Shown here in pieces: positions 37,110 to 49,184 of a stretch of 64,000 nucleotides of DNA. The stretch lies in contig NC_134106.1 of the NCBI RefSeq assembly GCF_040939455.1, positions 42,058,001-42,122,000 of the forward strand, written 5' to 3'. Within the stretch, counting starts at the first letter, position 1. Every line of letters begins with the position of its first letter. The notes under the pieces are model-generated. The model was not told where the DNA came from. It did not search any database and saw only the letters and a list, made by a program, of their open reading frames with translations. The DNA is from Microcebus murinus (lineage: Eukaryota; Chordata; Mammalia; Primates; Cheirogaleidae). A program made the translations under genes and the position numbers.

Positions 37110-37345
37110 CATTATTTAATAAATACTATGTATTAGTCATTTAAATGCTTTATGAATAACTAATTTAACCTGAATTAAAAAGAAAGTAGATTCTATTATG
37201 CCCATTTTATGAAAGAAGACACTGAAGTAGAGAGAGGTTAAGTGGATATCACCTGGCTCATGAGTGGCAAAGCCAGAATTCACACATAGCCAATCTGACT
37301 CCAGGACCCATGTGTTTAACCACCACTCTGTGCCAAATTTCAGGG
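37110..37345 (-). repeat. MIR SINE, antisense
   Basis: Antisense MIR: TGCCCATTTTATGAAAGAAG, GAAGTAGAGAGAGGTTAAG, AAGCCAGAATTCACACATAG and TGTTTAACCACCACTCTGTG. Confidence 0.85.
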
Positions 37346-37360
37346 GTTCTAAATTCAAAT

Positions 37361-37697
37361 TGTTTTTTTTTTTTTTTTAATGAGACAGAGTCTCACTCTG
37401 TTGCCCCGGCTAGAGTGCCATGGTGTCAGCCTAGTTCACAGCAACCTCAACTCCTGGGCTCAAGTGATCCTCCTGCCTCAGCCTCCCGAGTAGCTGGGAC
37501 TACAGGCATGCACCACCATGCCTGCCTAATTTTTTCTATAAATATTTTCAGTTGTCCGACTAATTTTCTTTCTATTTTTAGTAGAGACAGGGTCTCGCTC
37601 TTGCTCAGGCTGGTCATGAACTCCTGAGCTCAAATGATCCACCCACCTCGGCTTCCCAGAGTGCTAAGATTATAGGCGTGAGCCACTGCACCTGGCC
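37361..37697 (-). mobile_element. Alu SINE, strepsirrhine type, antisense
   Basis: Complete dimer with poly(T) head, GAGACAGAGTCTCACTCTGT, CACAGCAACCTCAACTCC, the strepsirrhine linker (CAGTTGTCCGACTAATTTTC) and the end GAGCCACTGCACCTGGCC. Flanked by the duplication CTAAATTCAAAT (37349-37360; repeated at 37697-37708). Confidence 0.94.
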
Positions 37698-37709
37698 TAA
37701 ATTCAAATA

Positions 37710-40700
37710 TTTATGATAATTCATAAGATAGGTTATTTCAAATTATTTAGAGATAGTTTATATACTTATTTTACAAGGTAATTGATGACATGAGTTTATA
37801 AGTTATAGTATAAAAAGAATTAAATTATACAGATATAACCAAGGTGCCTGAATTCTCTGAATTTTAAAAGGTTGTAAAAGTGTTTATGAATTTTCATCAA
37901 AAAATATAAAGTATTTTATAAAATTAAGAAATTTTTAAAAATACAAAATCAAGTTCAAAACTCTAAAATGGCATGTCGTAGCAACTAAAATTTTTTACCA
38001 AGTATTTCCAAAGATTTAGTATTGAGCACACACAATATGCAACGAACACAGAAATAGAGAGGTGGATTAACCATACCTTCTTACCTCAAGGAACTTTTTA
38101 TTCTGTGAAATCATATCTTAATCATCAGCTATGATGCATGTTTAAATTAATCTGGGGGTCAACAGAGAGTAAATCTTTCAAGCCAAAGTATGAAGCAGTC
38201 TGCCCATGGGAAAGGACTTGCCATTTAACAAGAAAAGTGTGTTCTGCCTTAAGGGAATAAGCCATATCATTTGACAAGGAGAAAGTGATGAGCAGCTCCT
38301 AATGGAGAGTCAGAGTGAAATGTTTTTTCCTATAGTGTAATCTGTTAATAATACTTCTTATATTCTAAATATAAAAGTACATATGCTTCTTATATATAAT
38401 CCTGTAAATATAAATATAAAGAAGAAAATCATAAATACTTATATGCAAATACACCAATTACTCTATTTTGTTATATTTTCTTACAGCAATTATTCATTTA
38501 TATTTATATTTATTTAATATATACATATATACATACACACATAAATATATATATATCCCTTTTTAAAAACAAAATTGATATATACTGTATATAGTTACTA
38601 TATAGTTGGCTTTTTTTAACTTACTGTTATCTCATGAACAATATAAACTTCAAAACTGAGATTTTAAAATAAGCATATGCTAGAATATTATGTAGCTTCA
38701 TTCTAATCTTTACAATATGCTTTAACTGTTTCTATTGAAGTCCTATGGGTTCTTAGAATTTTAGACTCCTACACATTCTAAACAGTATAAAATGCCTTCT
38801 AAATATACATGATTTACAGAGTATTCATATTTCCTTATTAGTATAACAATCTAACCTAAATGAAAATAAAGAAGTCCTATGTCACGGGCCTGCACAGAAT
38901 TTATTAATCTGTAAAACCACATGAGGACTTATTATAATTCAGAAATGTGTATTTTTCTAGTACAGCGATTCCCAACATGCTGTCTTTGGTCTCCTAGGGG
39001 TCCATGAAATAGTAATGACAGCCTTTGAGCTATTTTCGGTTTTTCAAAAAGCTGAATATAAATCATATATTTATCTACAACACAGCAAAATGCCAAAAAT
39101 GGCAGAAATTTTTCAACCTAGTATGGTAACTCTGGCTAAGAAAATAAGTTAATTATTACTTTATAAATTTAATATGCTTGGTGGACAAAATCTTAAAATA
39201 TGAAGGATTGGTATTCCTTTAGCAAAATTGAGCCATTAAAGAAGATATGCATTTTTTAAAACAATAAAAAATGAAAAAGTAGAATGCTGTTTCATTTTAA
39301 TTAACTAAACTTGGTATGTGAAGCTTTTTGACTCATAATCAGTATTGTTGAACTTTACATTATTCAGCAATATCAACACAGCTTTTTAAGAGATTTTTAT
39401 TGCCTCTAAAATTTCAAATTTTCAACTTAAACTAAAATAATATTGGATTATGGCTCACAAAGTATGATGGCACCTAGTTCCACCACTGATTGGTTTAGCT
39501 GTGGTTAATAAAGTAGGCTAATACATATTATTTTTTTCTAAAAGATATCTACATATTTGGAGCTCTATGGTTGTTACGTTTATTTTTTTTATCTCCATTA
39601 TAAAATTGTCACTAAATATTTGTACTTAATGTTTTTACATAATTTGTTCATGGGAACGTTTTTTGTATCTTTCTTAGGTTATAGGTATTATGAAAAATAG
39701 AGAGTGTAAGACTATTATTTTTCCACTGAGATATATTTTAATGCAAGTATGTGTGTTGTTATTATATGAATAAAGGATAAACATAACATATAAATCATAT
39801 GTATATGCAGATACTATACAAGTTTTCATTATACATTGATATCTCAGAATTTTGAGCAATCTCATAGTGGAGACAGTTTATTAAATCTTAAAACTCAAAG
39901 ACATTTCCACCCATTTTACTCTTTTAAATTAGGTTGACCATAGCCTATGACTCTTATGTATACTTCACATCTCCTAACCTTATTTATCCCTGGGGATTTT
40001 AGGTACTTATTCTAGCCTCAATTACATAGAAACTAATGCTGAGGTGTCTGAGCAACTCCACACAGGACAACCTGACAGTGTCTTGCGCCATGCTTTTTCC
40101 ACCTCTGTCCAGAGGCTTCTCTATTGATTTGGAAATTCGAGATACCAGGAATTCACCCATACCCACACATGAGCAACTGGGAAATGCAGGGTAAATATAA
40201 TACTTCTCCCTCCCTCAGCAGGATAGCGTGACTTGAGAAGTGTGGGCTTATCGTCTTCCAGAAGACAGTCACACAGAACTGAACAATTGGTCACACTTAA
40301 TTCTGAGTGACTAGCTAGGTAATGCATATTCTTATTGGTTTTCTTGCCTTTCCCTCCTTCAGGCCCTTTTCCTTACTCTTGCTCACTGGGATATTTTATA
40401 AATTATAAGCATATCACCTTTGCCTAAAGTTGTTTTCTGGAAAAACCAGCTAAGACAGTGACCACACATCCTGGTTTACCCTTTGTGCATGTAAACAATG
40501 TGATTAAAAATAGGGCCTTTTTTTCATATTCAGAAGTGTCCTACTTTGTAACATCAACATTATAATTGTCCTATTTCTGGTGCTAACAAGAAATGTGTTA
40601 ACCAACATTAAGGCAAACAAGTAATGATAGATTTTCTACTACTCATGTGTCTAACAAAGAAGCTAAGATATAACAGAATTCAAAGTATTTGTTTAATAAA

Positions 40701-41105
40701 GAAAAGAACCATCTATTTAAATTTAATTGAATTAGTGTTTAATAGAGTATATGATAACTAATAATTGAATTAAAATTATGTAGGTATAATATAACATGTT
40801 ATAATTATAATAATAATATAATTAGATAATGACTAACTGATAATCAGAGGGTATAACATGTAAACCAAAAGATATATAAGCTCCGTTTGCCATAACATAT
40901 TTACAAAGATATCTTCATAGTGGAAATGCCAATTTAATTGGGTCTTGAGAATGAAATGGTATTCTCAAACTAGATATGAGAGAAGAGGTATACCAAGCAG
41001 AGGGTAAAATATGTGTTAATGAATGGGATTGGTAAATTAGCTCAATTGAGGAAGAACAATAACACATTTAATTAAGTTTAATTTTCACATTTTAATATCT
41101 CTGAA
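37710..41105. other. AT-rich sequence, nothing identified with confidence
   Basis: Over 3 kb without a gene. It includes a TA/TATATA-rich stretch at about 38490-38560. A block at 38960-39110 (TGGTCTCCTAGGGGTCCATG) faintly resembles hAT-Charlie elements, and one at 40455-40600 may be an old transposon; neither is firm enough to list. Confidence 0.45.
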
Positions 41106-41111
41106 AATGAC

Positions 41112-41400
41112 ATAAACCTTCCCCCAGCTTTATTGAGGTATAATTGACAAATAATAATTGTATGTACTTACAATGCTCAATTGATGTTTTGAAATAATTA
41201 TCACAATCAAGATAGTTAACACATCTATCGCTCACATAGTTATCATTTTTGTTTGTTATTTTTTTGTGTGGTGAGAACATTTAAGATCTACTTTCTCTTA
41301 GCAATTGTCAAGTATAAAAAATATTACTATTAACTATATTCACCATGCCATACAACAGATCTCTACAATTTATTCATTCTTCCTAACTGAAACTTTCATG
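41112..41400 (-). mobile_element. L1 3' UTR fragment, antisense
   Basis: CCCCCAGCTTTATTGAGGTA, ATAATTGACAAATAATAATT, ACACATCTATCGCTCACATA, GTGGTGAGAACATTTAAGAT and CTCTTAGCAATTGTCAAGTA form the standard antisense L1M 3' UTR series. Confidence 0.85.
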
Positions 41401-41559
41401 AAATTTTCATGACACATGGTGATTTTATATGACTGTTCAGTATGCTGCGTAACAAGTGGATAAACGCTGCAGTAGGATCAGCCTCTTGGAACTAGGTTAT
41501 AATGCATGTTAAATGCTGTGTTAAAACGTTATATTTCATTCTATAGTGTAGCAGGAACA

Positions 41560-42795
41560 AAACAATGTTTTGTTTTTTTTTATTAGAAAGAAAGTGAGAA
41601 GAAGAGTACCATCGTGAAGAGTGAAAAGTATGAAGGAATTGGAGATAGAGAAACCATCCAGGAGTCTATTGCAATAATCTAGGCAAGAACTAAGGCCATA
41701 GTAGTAGAAAAAGAAAAGAGTAGATTAATTAATGAAACTTTCTGGTGTAGAATCAATAGGATTTGAGGATTGGTTGGTTGGGGGAACTGAGGAGAAAAGA
41801 GGAGTTGAGGTGACAATGTTCAGGTTGCTGAACTGAGCAACAAGATGGGTATGGGTACAAGTAACCAAATGGGGAAAGCAGGAGACAGAGATAATGGGGA
41901 AGTTAATAAAGCACATATTGCACATTGTAATTTTAAAGTTCTGGTAAAAAAATGCCAAGAATATGTTCTATAACACTTGTCTGAGCTCAGAAATATTAAG
42001 ATTTTTAGATAAGTATTTTCATGTCACTCATTTATAGGGCACTGTTGAAACTATGGCTATAAAAGTCATCTCCCAGGGAACATGTAAGAATAAGCAGAAA
42101 AGTCAGGGGCTAAAACTACAAAAGACTCATGTCTGAAAAGAGAGACAGAGTAGCATTTGAAGGCATTTAAGAAATCTAGTAGCAAGGTCTGAAGAGATTC
42201 AGAAACTGATGGGTCCACAGATACCCAAAATGGAAAGAAATTCATGAAGACAGCAATCAAAACTTTGTGTGTTTTCAAAGGAATCAACCAAATGAAATAA
42301 TTTACATAGTAAATGAATTTAGAAGATCACTGTCCATCTCACAGACAGAAGATTTTCTTTATGGTGATATGCTCAGAAGCCCTACTGCTATGGATTGAGC
42401 AGTGAAAACAAGAGTGAATGGCAAATCTGAATGTAGAACTACACTTTACACGCATTTTGATGGCCAGGAAGTAAAGCTACAGTCCAGTAACTAGATAAGG
42501 ATAAAGAATTATAGGAGGATTTCTATTGTTATTTTAGGAACTGTGAATTTATTTGCTAACTGAGAACAAACAGGCAAATGGGGAGGGTCGGAGGGTCAGA
42601 AAATGAAGGCAAAAATTACTGTGGTGGTCTTAGAGAGAATAAAATGGGATGAGATTAGAGCAAAAGTGAAAAGACAAGCCTGAGAACGAGAAAGACCTCT
42701 TTTACTCAGATGAAATTTAGACAAAAATGTACATGGTGCCACAAATGTAGATTTGGGGTGAGGTAGAGAAGCTGAGAGCTTTGTGGATAGAGCTT
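41560..42795. repeat. probable ancient mammalian interspersed repeat, unclassified
   Basis: Purine-rich text of a style common to very old repeats (ATCCAGGAGTCTATTGCAAT, AATAGGATTTGAGGATTGG, GGGAACTGAGGAGAAAAGAG). Related wording appears at 50160-50520 and 63500-63730. No coding frame. The family could not be named, so this is a weak call. Confidence 0.35.
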
Positions 42796-42799
42796 TTCA

Positions 42800-43592
42800 T
42801 TTTCATTAAAATTATTCTATTTGGACTATTCATTTCCAAACTCTATATAGAATATAAGGAGAAATCTAAGGGCTCTTACAAATGTTTCAGAAATTTCCCA
42901 GATATTTTATTCTAAATTCTAAATATGGAAATGCATACTAAAAAAACCATAATAAAAATCTATTAAAAATACATACTTTTATAAAACATACATTCCATTA
43001 GCACAACGGTTGTGTAACAAAGATCAACACATTGGAACCCCCTAACAGTCATTTGATTGGATTAACTTTTTTTCTTCTGCCATCTCTGTTATCAGAAGAG
43101 AGTTCTGGCATTGTAAGGTCAGCAATTTATTTAAGAAGTAAATATTTGTAACAACTTTAGCACATGAATTGAAATTTTTGGTGTGTTGGATAATCAAAGG
43201 GGGAAGAAAGAAAAAAAAAAGAATATTGACGTTGAAGTAAGACTGTGAACTATAAACACCACAAGAAGCATTTTTGTTCTTTAAGCATCTTTGGTATTCT
43301 TTATGACTGACTTTAGAACAATCTGAGTTTACAACATTTCTTATAATAAAATATTTATTTTTATGTATTCTGTATTGTGGTTTATGTAAGACTGAAAAGT
43401 AATTTGTAAACTATTGCTTTAGAATATAGATATGTATGGACGTGCAATAACATGCCAGGACTTTCTACGTGCTGTTTTTTTTTTTCTTGATAATATATCA
43501 GTTATTATGAATTATTCTTTTGGAAAAGGTGTTTATAGCTGGAAATATATATGGGAAGTAAATAAACAAAGGAATGGCTAACGTTAGGTGTA
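42800..43592. other. AT-rich sequence, nothing identified
   Basis: No gene or named repeat; a short A-run near 43210-43220 and a T-run near 43477. Confidence 0.4.
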
Positions 43593-43596
43593 TAAG

Positions 43597-43890
43597 TGTT
43601 AACAAACCCACAAGGGGTATTCACTGTTGCTGGCCACACAGAAAGCTAATTACTGAGACAACGATGATTGTCAAAGAAGAAAGGATTTATTGCAAGAGAC
43701 TCATCAACTGGGAAGTGGGAATTATGGACTGGCTCAAATCCACCTTCCTGACCAACAGAGTTTTTTTTGGAGGTGAAACGAATAGTGTATGGGGGGAGTG
43801 AGCATCATTACATGTTTGGGATGGGGTGCAGGGCATGCAAGTGCAGTGAGAAATTGTGCTAGTACATACATCCCATGATCAAAAAATGGC
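43597..43890 (-). mobile_element. LTR arm, antisense (left arm of an inverted LTR pair)
   Basis: Reverse complemented, this reads ATGATCATGGG-type sequence on to GAGTCTCTTGCAATAAATCC, then AATTAGCTTTCTGTGTGGCC and a terminus TTTGTTAACA. The polyadenylation signal AATAAA is at 43686-43691 on the minus strand. It aligns over its full length, at roughly 85% by eye, with the right arm at 44721-45033 in the opposite orientation. The 4 bp just outside its outer end are TAAG (43593-43596). Confidence 0.75.
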
Positions 43891-43999
43891 ACACTGTGGC
43901 TAGAGCTGGCTGCTCTAAGTGGCCTTGAATTGTTGATACCATTGACAGTAAGTGTTATCTGAACACCATTAACTTAGCAACTGAAGTTTCAAAAGGGAC

Positions 44000-44040
<41 letters not shown>

Positions 44041-44363
44041 AAGAAAGAAAGAAATAGAGAGCTTAGCAGACTCAGTAAGATTTGCTGACCAAAACTTTGT
44101 AACTTTCTGTTGTACTGATGCATTCTTTTTGAGTTTTTTCTCCCAGAAACAGCAGAAACTCCTTGTAGCCACAAAATAACTATTATACAAAGCCTTACAC
44201 CACCTGTTTGTTGACAGAACACAAGATAAGCAACACCCCACTGCAGACCATGCCTAAGGATCAGCTGAGCAGCCTATTCCCTGCTTCCCACCTGCAAGAA
44301 TGACCAATGTTAACCCCTAGCTCATTATACTACTAAAATCCCCACCCTGGGAGGGATTTATCT

Positions 44364-44373
<10 letters not shown>
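43891..44373. other. spacer of the inverted LTR unit, with poly(A) tract and U3-like sequence
   Basis: Holds a pure A38 run (44001-44038) with (GAAA)n, then sequence reading into the right LTR (AGACCATGCCTAAGGATCAG, CCCACCCTGGGAGGGATTTA) that looks like its U3. The left arm has no counterpart of that U3. Frames on the minus strand here (43969-44241) translate the A-run and are not genes. Confidence 0.5.
44001..44056 (+). repeat. A38 homopolymer with (GAAA)n
   Basis: Thirty-eight uninterrupted A's followed by about four GAAA units. No SINE or LINE body is recognisable immediately to its left. Confidence 0.9.
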
Positions 44374-44394
<21 letters not shown>

Positions 44395-44715
44395 GAGACA
44401 GAGTCTCGCTTTCTTGCCTAGGCTAGAGTGAGTGCCGCGGCATCAGCCTAGCTCACAGCAACCTCAAACTCCTGGGCTCAAGTGATCCTCCTGCCTCAGC
44501 CTCCCGAGTAGCTGGGACTACAGGCACAAGCCACCATGCCCGGCTGATTTTTTTTTTTATATTATATATATTAGTTGGCCAATTAATTTCTTTCTATATT
44601 TATGGTAGAGACGGGGTCTCGCTCAGGCTGGTTTTGAACTCCTGACCTTGAGCAATCCGCCCGCCTTGGCCTCCCAGAGTGCTAGGATTACAGGCGTGAG
44701 CCACCGCGCCCGGCC
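44374..44715 (-). mobile_element. Alu SINE, strepsirrhine type, antisense, inserted in the right LTR
   Basis: Full dimer: poly(T), GAGACAGAGTCTCGCTTTC, GCGGCATCAGCCTAGCTCAC, the linker TTAGTTGGCCAATTAATTTC, AGAGACGGGGTCTCGCTCAG and GAGCCACCGCGCCCGGCC. A perfect 15-bp duplication TATCTGCCATTTTTT (44359-44373, 44716-44730) lies in the LTR. CpGs are well kept, so it is among the youngest insertions in the window. Confidence 0.95.
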
Positions 44716-45033
44716 TATCTGCCATTTTTTGATCATGGGATGTATGTTCTACTAATAGCATGATTTCTCACTGTGCTTGCATGCCCTGCACTCCACCCCA
44801 AACATGTAATGATGCTCATTTCCCTCATGCATTATCCATTTCATCTCTAGAAAACTCCCTGACCCTCTTGGTCATAGAGGTGGATTTGAGGCAGTCCATA
44901 GTCCACACCTTCCACCTCCCAGTTGATGAGTCTCTTGCAATAAATCTTTTCTTCTTTGATAATCATCATTGTCTCAGTAATTGGCTTTCTCTGTGGCCAA
45001 CAAAAATGAACACCCCTTGTGAATTCATTAACA
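44716..45033 (+). mobile_element. LTR, sense (right arm of an inverted LTR pair)
   Basis: Reads out of the Alu into GATCATGGGATGTATGTTC, CTTGCATGCCCTGCACTCC, GTTGATGAGTCTCTTGC, AATAAA at 44939-44944, GTCTCAGTAATTGGCTTTCT and ends CATTAACA at 45033. TAAG follows at 45034-45037. The LTR continues leftwards beyond the Alu (about 44220-44358). The order polyadenylation signal, U5, CA end shows it points right. The plus-strand frame 44760-45071 is not a gene. Family not identified; ERV1-like from the 4-bp flank, as inference. Confidence 0.75.
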
Positions 45034-45039
45034 TAAGTT

Positions 45040-46685
45040 TTTTGTTTACCTGGTGGATTTCAGGGTATTGAAAAGCATGACTGGGTGAAATGTGTAATGG
45101 GGGATGATAGAATGCATTGAGTGTGGAAGAAAATTACATATTCTACTCCTATCCTTTTTTAATATATGGTCCAATTCATCAAAAGTTCAATACCAATAAT
45201 TTAACTTCATAAAACTAAAACCTACATACATGTTTTTAAATCTTAAGTTTTTCCATAGTTTCAATCTTCCCAACCTCAAGTTCATCTTCCAAAGACTGTA
45301 AGGAAAATTGAAATAATAAAAATGCTAAGTGGGGTTATTCAATCTCCCCTATATCAGTATTTTTACAAGATAAGTACTATTTTTATTTTCAACTGAAAAA
45401 TTAATGCCAAAGAAAACAATAGCTTTTAACATTCATTCTATAATCTTAATTATTTTGACTATGATATAAAGCTAGACTATGCCTTGTGAATCATTATAAG
45501 ACATAATTACAAGGCATCTTTGATTCATTCTTTTAGCAAGTTTGCTTTATTTTAAATTACAGTTAAACTTAAATGTGTATATCATTGAAATTACAAGGAG
45601 AAACACCATGTAGAATAATAGAGTGAATAAGATAAAGTGGTGGAACCAAAGTTTAAATTCCAGCTTGCCTTACCATTTTCATTAGACCCTTTGGACTTAG
45701 CATTTTTGCAAATGAAAGGAATTATCCAGCAAAGTGCCTTTGTTTTAAGTAGAAGAATAGTTAACAGACTAACTTCCTACCACCATGCTCTTTCTTTATT
45801 GCAGTGTCTCTTTCACCAAATATATCACATGAAACAAAATATAACCAAGAAATACAGTAAACAAACAAAGGCTATTATTACCTTACCCCAAGTCTAAAGG
45901 GATTTTCAAAAAATGCAATGGCGTTCCAACTTTATAATTTCTATATCTAATGTTCTCTTGAGTTCATTAACTATGAATTTAGACAAGCAAAAGGAAAGAT
46001 TAATATTGAGTAAAGTAGCAAAGTTGATAAGAGACATAGAAAATAGATAAGTTTGAGAGCTTTTTATATAGTACAGACTAGAAATGATTGACTCTATGTT
46101 GTCAGAAGATATGTCAGAATTTGACAAACATAAAATCTTTGAAATATTTGTATAACAAAGCATGTGATACCTTTTGCCATTACATAATTTTACAGTTCCA
46201 TAGGTTTTCACCACCATCTTTGTTCCTTTTTTTATGCCATAACATGAAATAAGGGCTTATCTCCTGGCTCCTCATTGAGGAAATGTAGTATATGTATTTT
46301 TCTCTTTGAATATCATTGCTCATAAAATGTCTTAAACAATATCCTTAAGTCCTATACTAATTATTAACATATCTTCTTAAAGTTCCATACTGACAGATAT
46401 TTTGATTTTTTGGGGGAGAGGGCAGAATCAACTTTGTCCAAACTGGACTCATTAACTTCTTTGGAATCTGTTCCATCTAATCTCTTGCACATGTCAAAAA
46501 AACCCCTCTGCAATCAATCAAATGTCACTCTGAAAATGTCTTATTAGTTTATTCTTTTCTTTCTCTCGTGGAATTACCTAAATTCAATCCTCTGTTATCA
46601 CTATCCTTTACACTGTACCTTCAGTGTGACCCCTTGAACACAAAATCTGATCATGGCTTCTCATGCTTAAAATCTCTTGATCATT
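45040..46685. other. AT-rich sequence, nothing identified
   Basis: No gene or repeat named. Frames 45637-45897 and 45906-46217 (-) lack start context, splice sites or motif content. Confidence 0.45.
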
Positions 46686-46689
46686 TTAT

Positions 46690-46905
46690 TATAATAATAA
46701 TCCTCATTTCCTGGGCATTTACTAGATGCTGCACTATTCTCACCACCTTAGAGATTCATTCAGTCTATGGTAATCTCAATCCTATGAGGCAACTATCTCC
46801 ATTTTCCAGATGAGAAAACTAAGGCATACAGAAGTTAACCAACTTTCTCAAGTTCACACAATTAATGAATGACAGACAGGGTAAGGACTCAACTCAGGCT
46901 GTTTG
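46690..46905 (-). repeat. MIR SINE, antisense
   Basis: Antisense MIR: ATGAGGCAACTATCTCCATT, CCAGATGAGAAAACTAAGGC, AAGTTCACACAATTAATGAA and CTCAACTCAGGCTGTTTGGC. Confidence 0.85.
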
Positions 46906-47585
46906 GCTTCAGCAAGCCATGGTAAACCTCTCCCACATGAGGCCTTTTATAAGCATCCTGTGATTTACAAACAAAATACAAGTTTAATTGCATGAAGCTG
47001 TTGGTGCTCTATGCCTTGTACTTACTGCTTAAGTGTTCAGAGATGAACTTTCAGCTCCCAGTACTTGCATTTCTTTGCCTGATGGCTTTATTTAGTCCCT
47101 GAAGGCTGCTTTGTTGTCTTGTGTGGTAGGTTGGAAGTATCAGTGAATTAATACTCACTCTCAATAAGTGACCAAAGGCAGTTGGTGTATAAATAATACT
47201 GTGGCCCCATTTGCCTGTTAGAGGGATGACTCTGAAGTCTGTATTTTACATTGTCTTCTGAGTTCTCCAGTAGAATTAAAGAGATTGAATGTTAACAAGC
47301 TGGATAATAAATGTATAATTATCCATGTTCCTTCCTACCTACTTTTCTTTCTCCTAAGAGTATTTTCTGAGTTATATAGAAAATAAACTAACTGTACTTC
47401 CATCTGTTGCTTAAAGACTATTTCTGGAGAAACTCAAAGCACATAGTATTAACTTTAGCATCTGGATTCCTGTCTTTTCTCCTATACCAACTCTCCCACC
47501 TTCTTTCTTCAAAACTCTGGCACATACCAACACATTTAGCTTTTTGAGTTTACACACTCTGTCATTCCTCCATGATTATGTAGAG
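46906..47585. other. no gene or named repeat
   Basis: Unassigned sequence of average composition. Confidence 0.4.
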
Positions 47586-47589
47586 TCCA

Positions 47590-47915
47590 GTGTCTCCATG
47601 TGGAATGGCCTTTCTTTTTTAGTCTGCCTAAGAAATTCTTGCTAATCATCATCCTCAATTTAAAATTAAAACACTTTCTCCCATATTATGAAGCCTTCCT
47701 GGACTACCAGGTGAAAGTAGAATGCACTTGACTCTGCCAACAGATTTTGTATTAGGTCACTATGGCAATTATCTTAGTATTTTCAAGTAGACCTGCCTGT
47801 CTCCCAACTAGAATCCAGGCACTTTTGTGATATGAACAGGATCACTACTGTCTATATTCCCAACACTCAGAGTAGATACTTTGTAGATATTTGTCAGAAG
47901 AACGGGTAGATGAAG
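47590..47915 (+). repeat. L2 LINE 3' part
   Basis: L2 3' pattern in order: GTGGAATGGCCTTTC, TGAAGCCTTCCTGGACTACC, CTGTCTCCCAACTAGAATCC, CTATATTCCCAACACTCAGA and TTTGTAGATATTTGTCAGAA. Confidence 0.75.
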
Positions 47916-47919
47916 CATT

Positions 47920-49180
47920 TTCATATTTTGATGTGTAAAATAATATTTTTTAATTTAAAATTTAAATAACATTTTAATTTTTTTCTTTATACTATAAATG
48001 GTTTATTATATAAATGGCTTATGGTTTATCATTTAATAGCCAAAATGTTTTCTATGTGCAGCCTAATGCTATAATTAAAGCTTGATGTAATCTGTAGAAT
48101 TTTAACTATGTATAAAATTTCAAGTGTTTTAAAGTTAGCTACTGTTATAGAATTTGACAAAAATATTTTTTAAAGTTTATTAGTTTAAATGGAATTTGAG
48201 AAATTAAATAAATAATTATATTAATACAGAGAAATGGAAACCTTAATAATTTGATGAGACAATATTCTAGTAATAATTTTATTATGAAATATTTTAATGA
48301 GATGTAGAAAGATATAAAACATTTTAATAGCATTAGTAATAATTATATTTCTTAGGTGTGGTACTAAAATATTCTATAGATAATTTATTGCAGGCTATAA
48401 ATATTATGATTAATAATATTATATCAATATTTTGAGCTAAAGTTTTGTTCAGATGAATCTAAGTTGATTTATTACTTGAATGAATTTTATGTGGAATCAA
48501 ATGTCATTATGGAGAGTCCATGAATTTACTTTTCATAAAGTCTACTCTAAATTTATAGATTTTATTTATAAAGTATAATTACTTTAGTTTATGTTCTTAA
48601 AATATATTCCAGTTTTCTATTTTTGGTTTTTCTCTACCTCTAAGAATGAAGTCTTAAAAAGAATTGTGCCAAAAAAAGACACGTTGGGCCAATATATGGC
48701 CCAGGCAGTGAAAAAAACCCAGTATTTTTTCTCCTGAGTTAGTCTAACATTGTGTCACAGCTGATATTTTAAACATGATTCTGAGAATTGAGTTTAGTTC
48801 CCTCAGAGACTCTAAGTCATGCTCCCTCTCAAGCAGCTATTTGTGTGTCTGGCTCTTACATCTAACACTTTTCTTTTTCCCACCTTCCATTTGTGAAGAG
48901 AATTTTAAAAATGCATTCAAGTCCAGAAATTCAAAATTATGGTTCCCAAAGCAAGTGTGACTCAGCCAGGTTGTGAATTAAGGCAATAAAGCAAATGCCT
49001 ACGTTCAACTTTTATTTTTATTCATTTCAAAAATGTTACTCCCTGGAATGGCCTCATGTGACAAACACCTCATAGTGATTTGCTTCAGCAAACTTCTCAC
49101 CCATCTGGTGATCTCTAGAATGAAAATGGAACTGGCTGTGGTGACAGAAATCCAGTTAGCATAGAATAGGCCAGTTTCCT
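47920..49180. other. very AT-rich sequence, nothing identified
   Basis: Among the most AT-rich parts of the window (47940-48430). No gene or named repeat. Confidence 0.45.
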
Positions 49181-49184
49181 TCCT

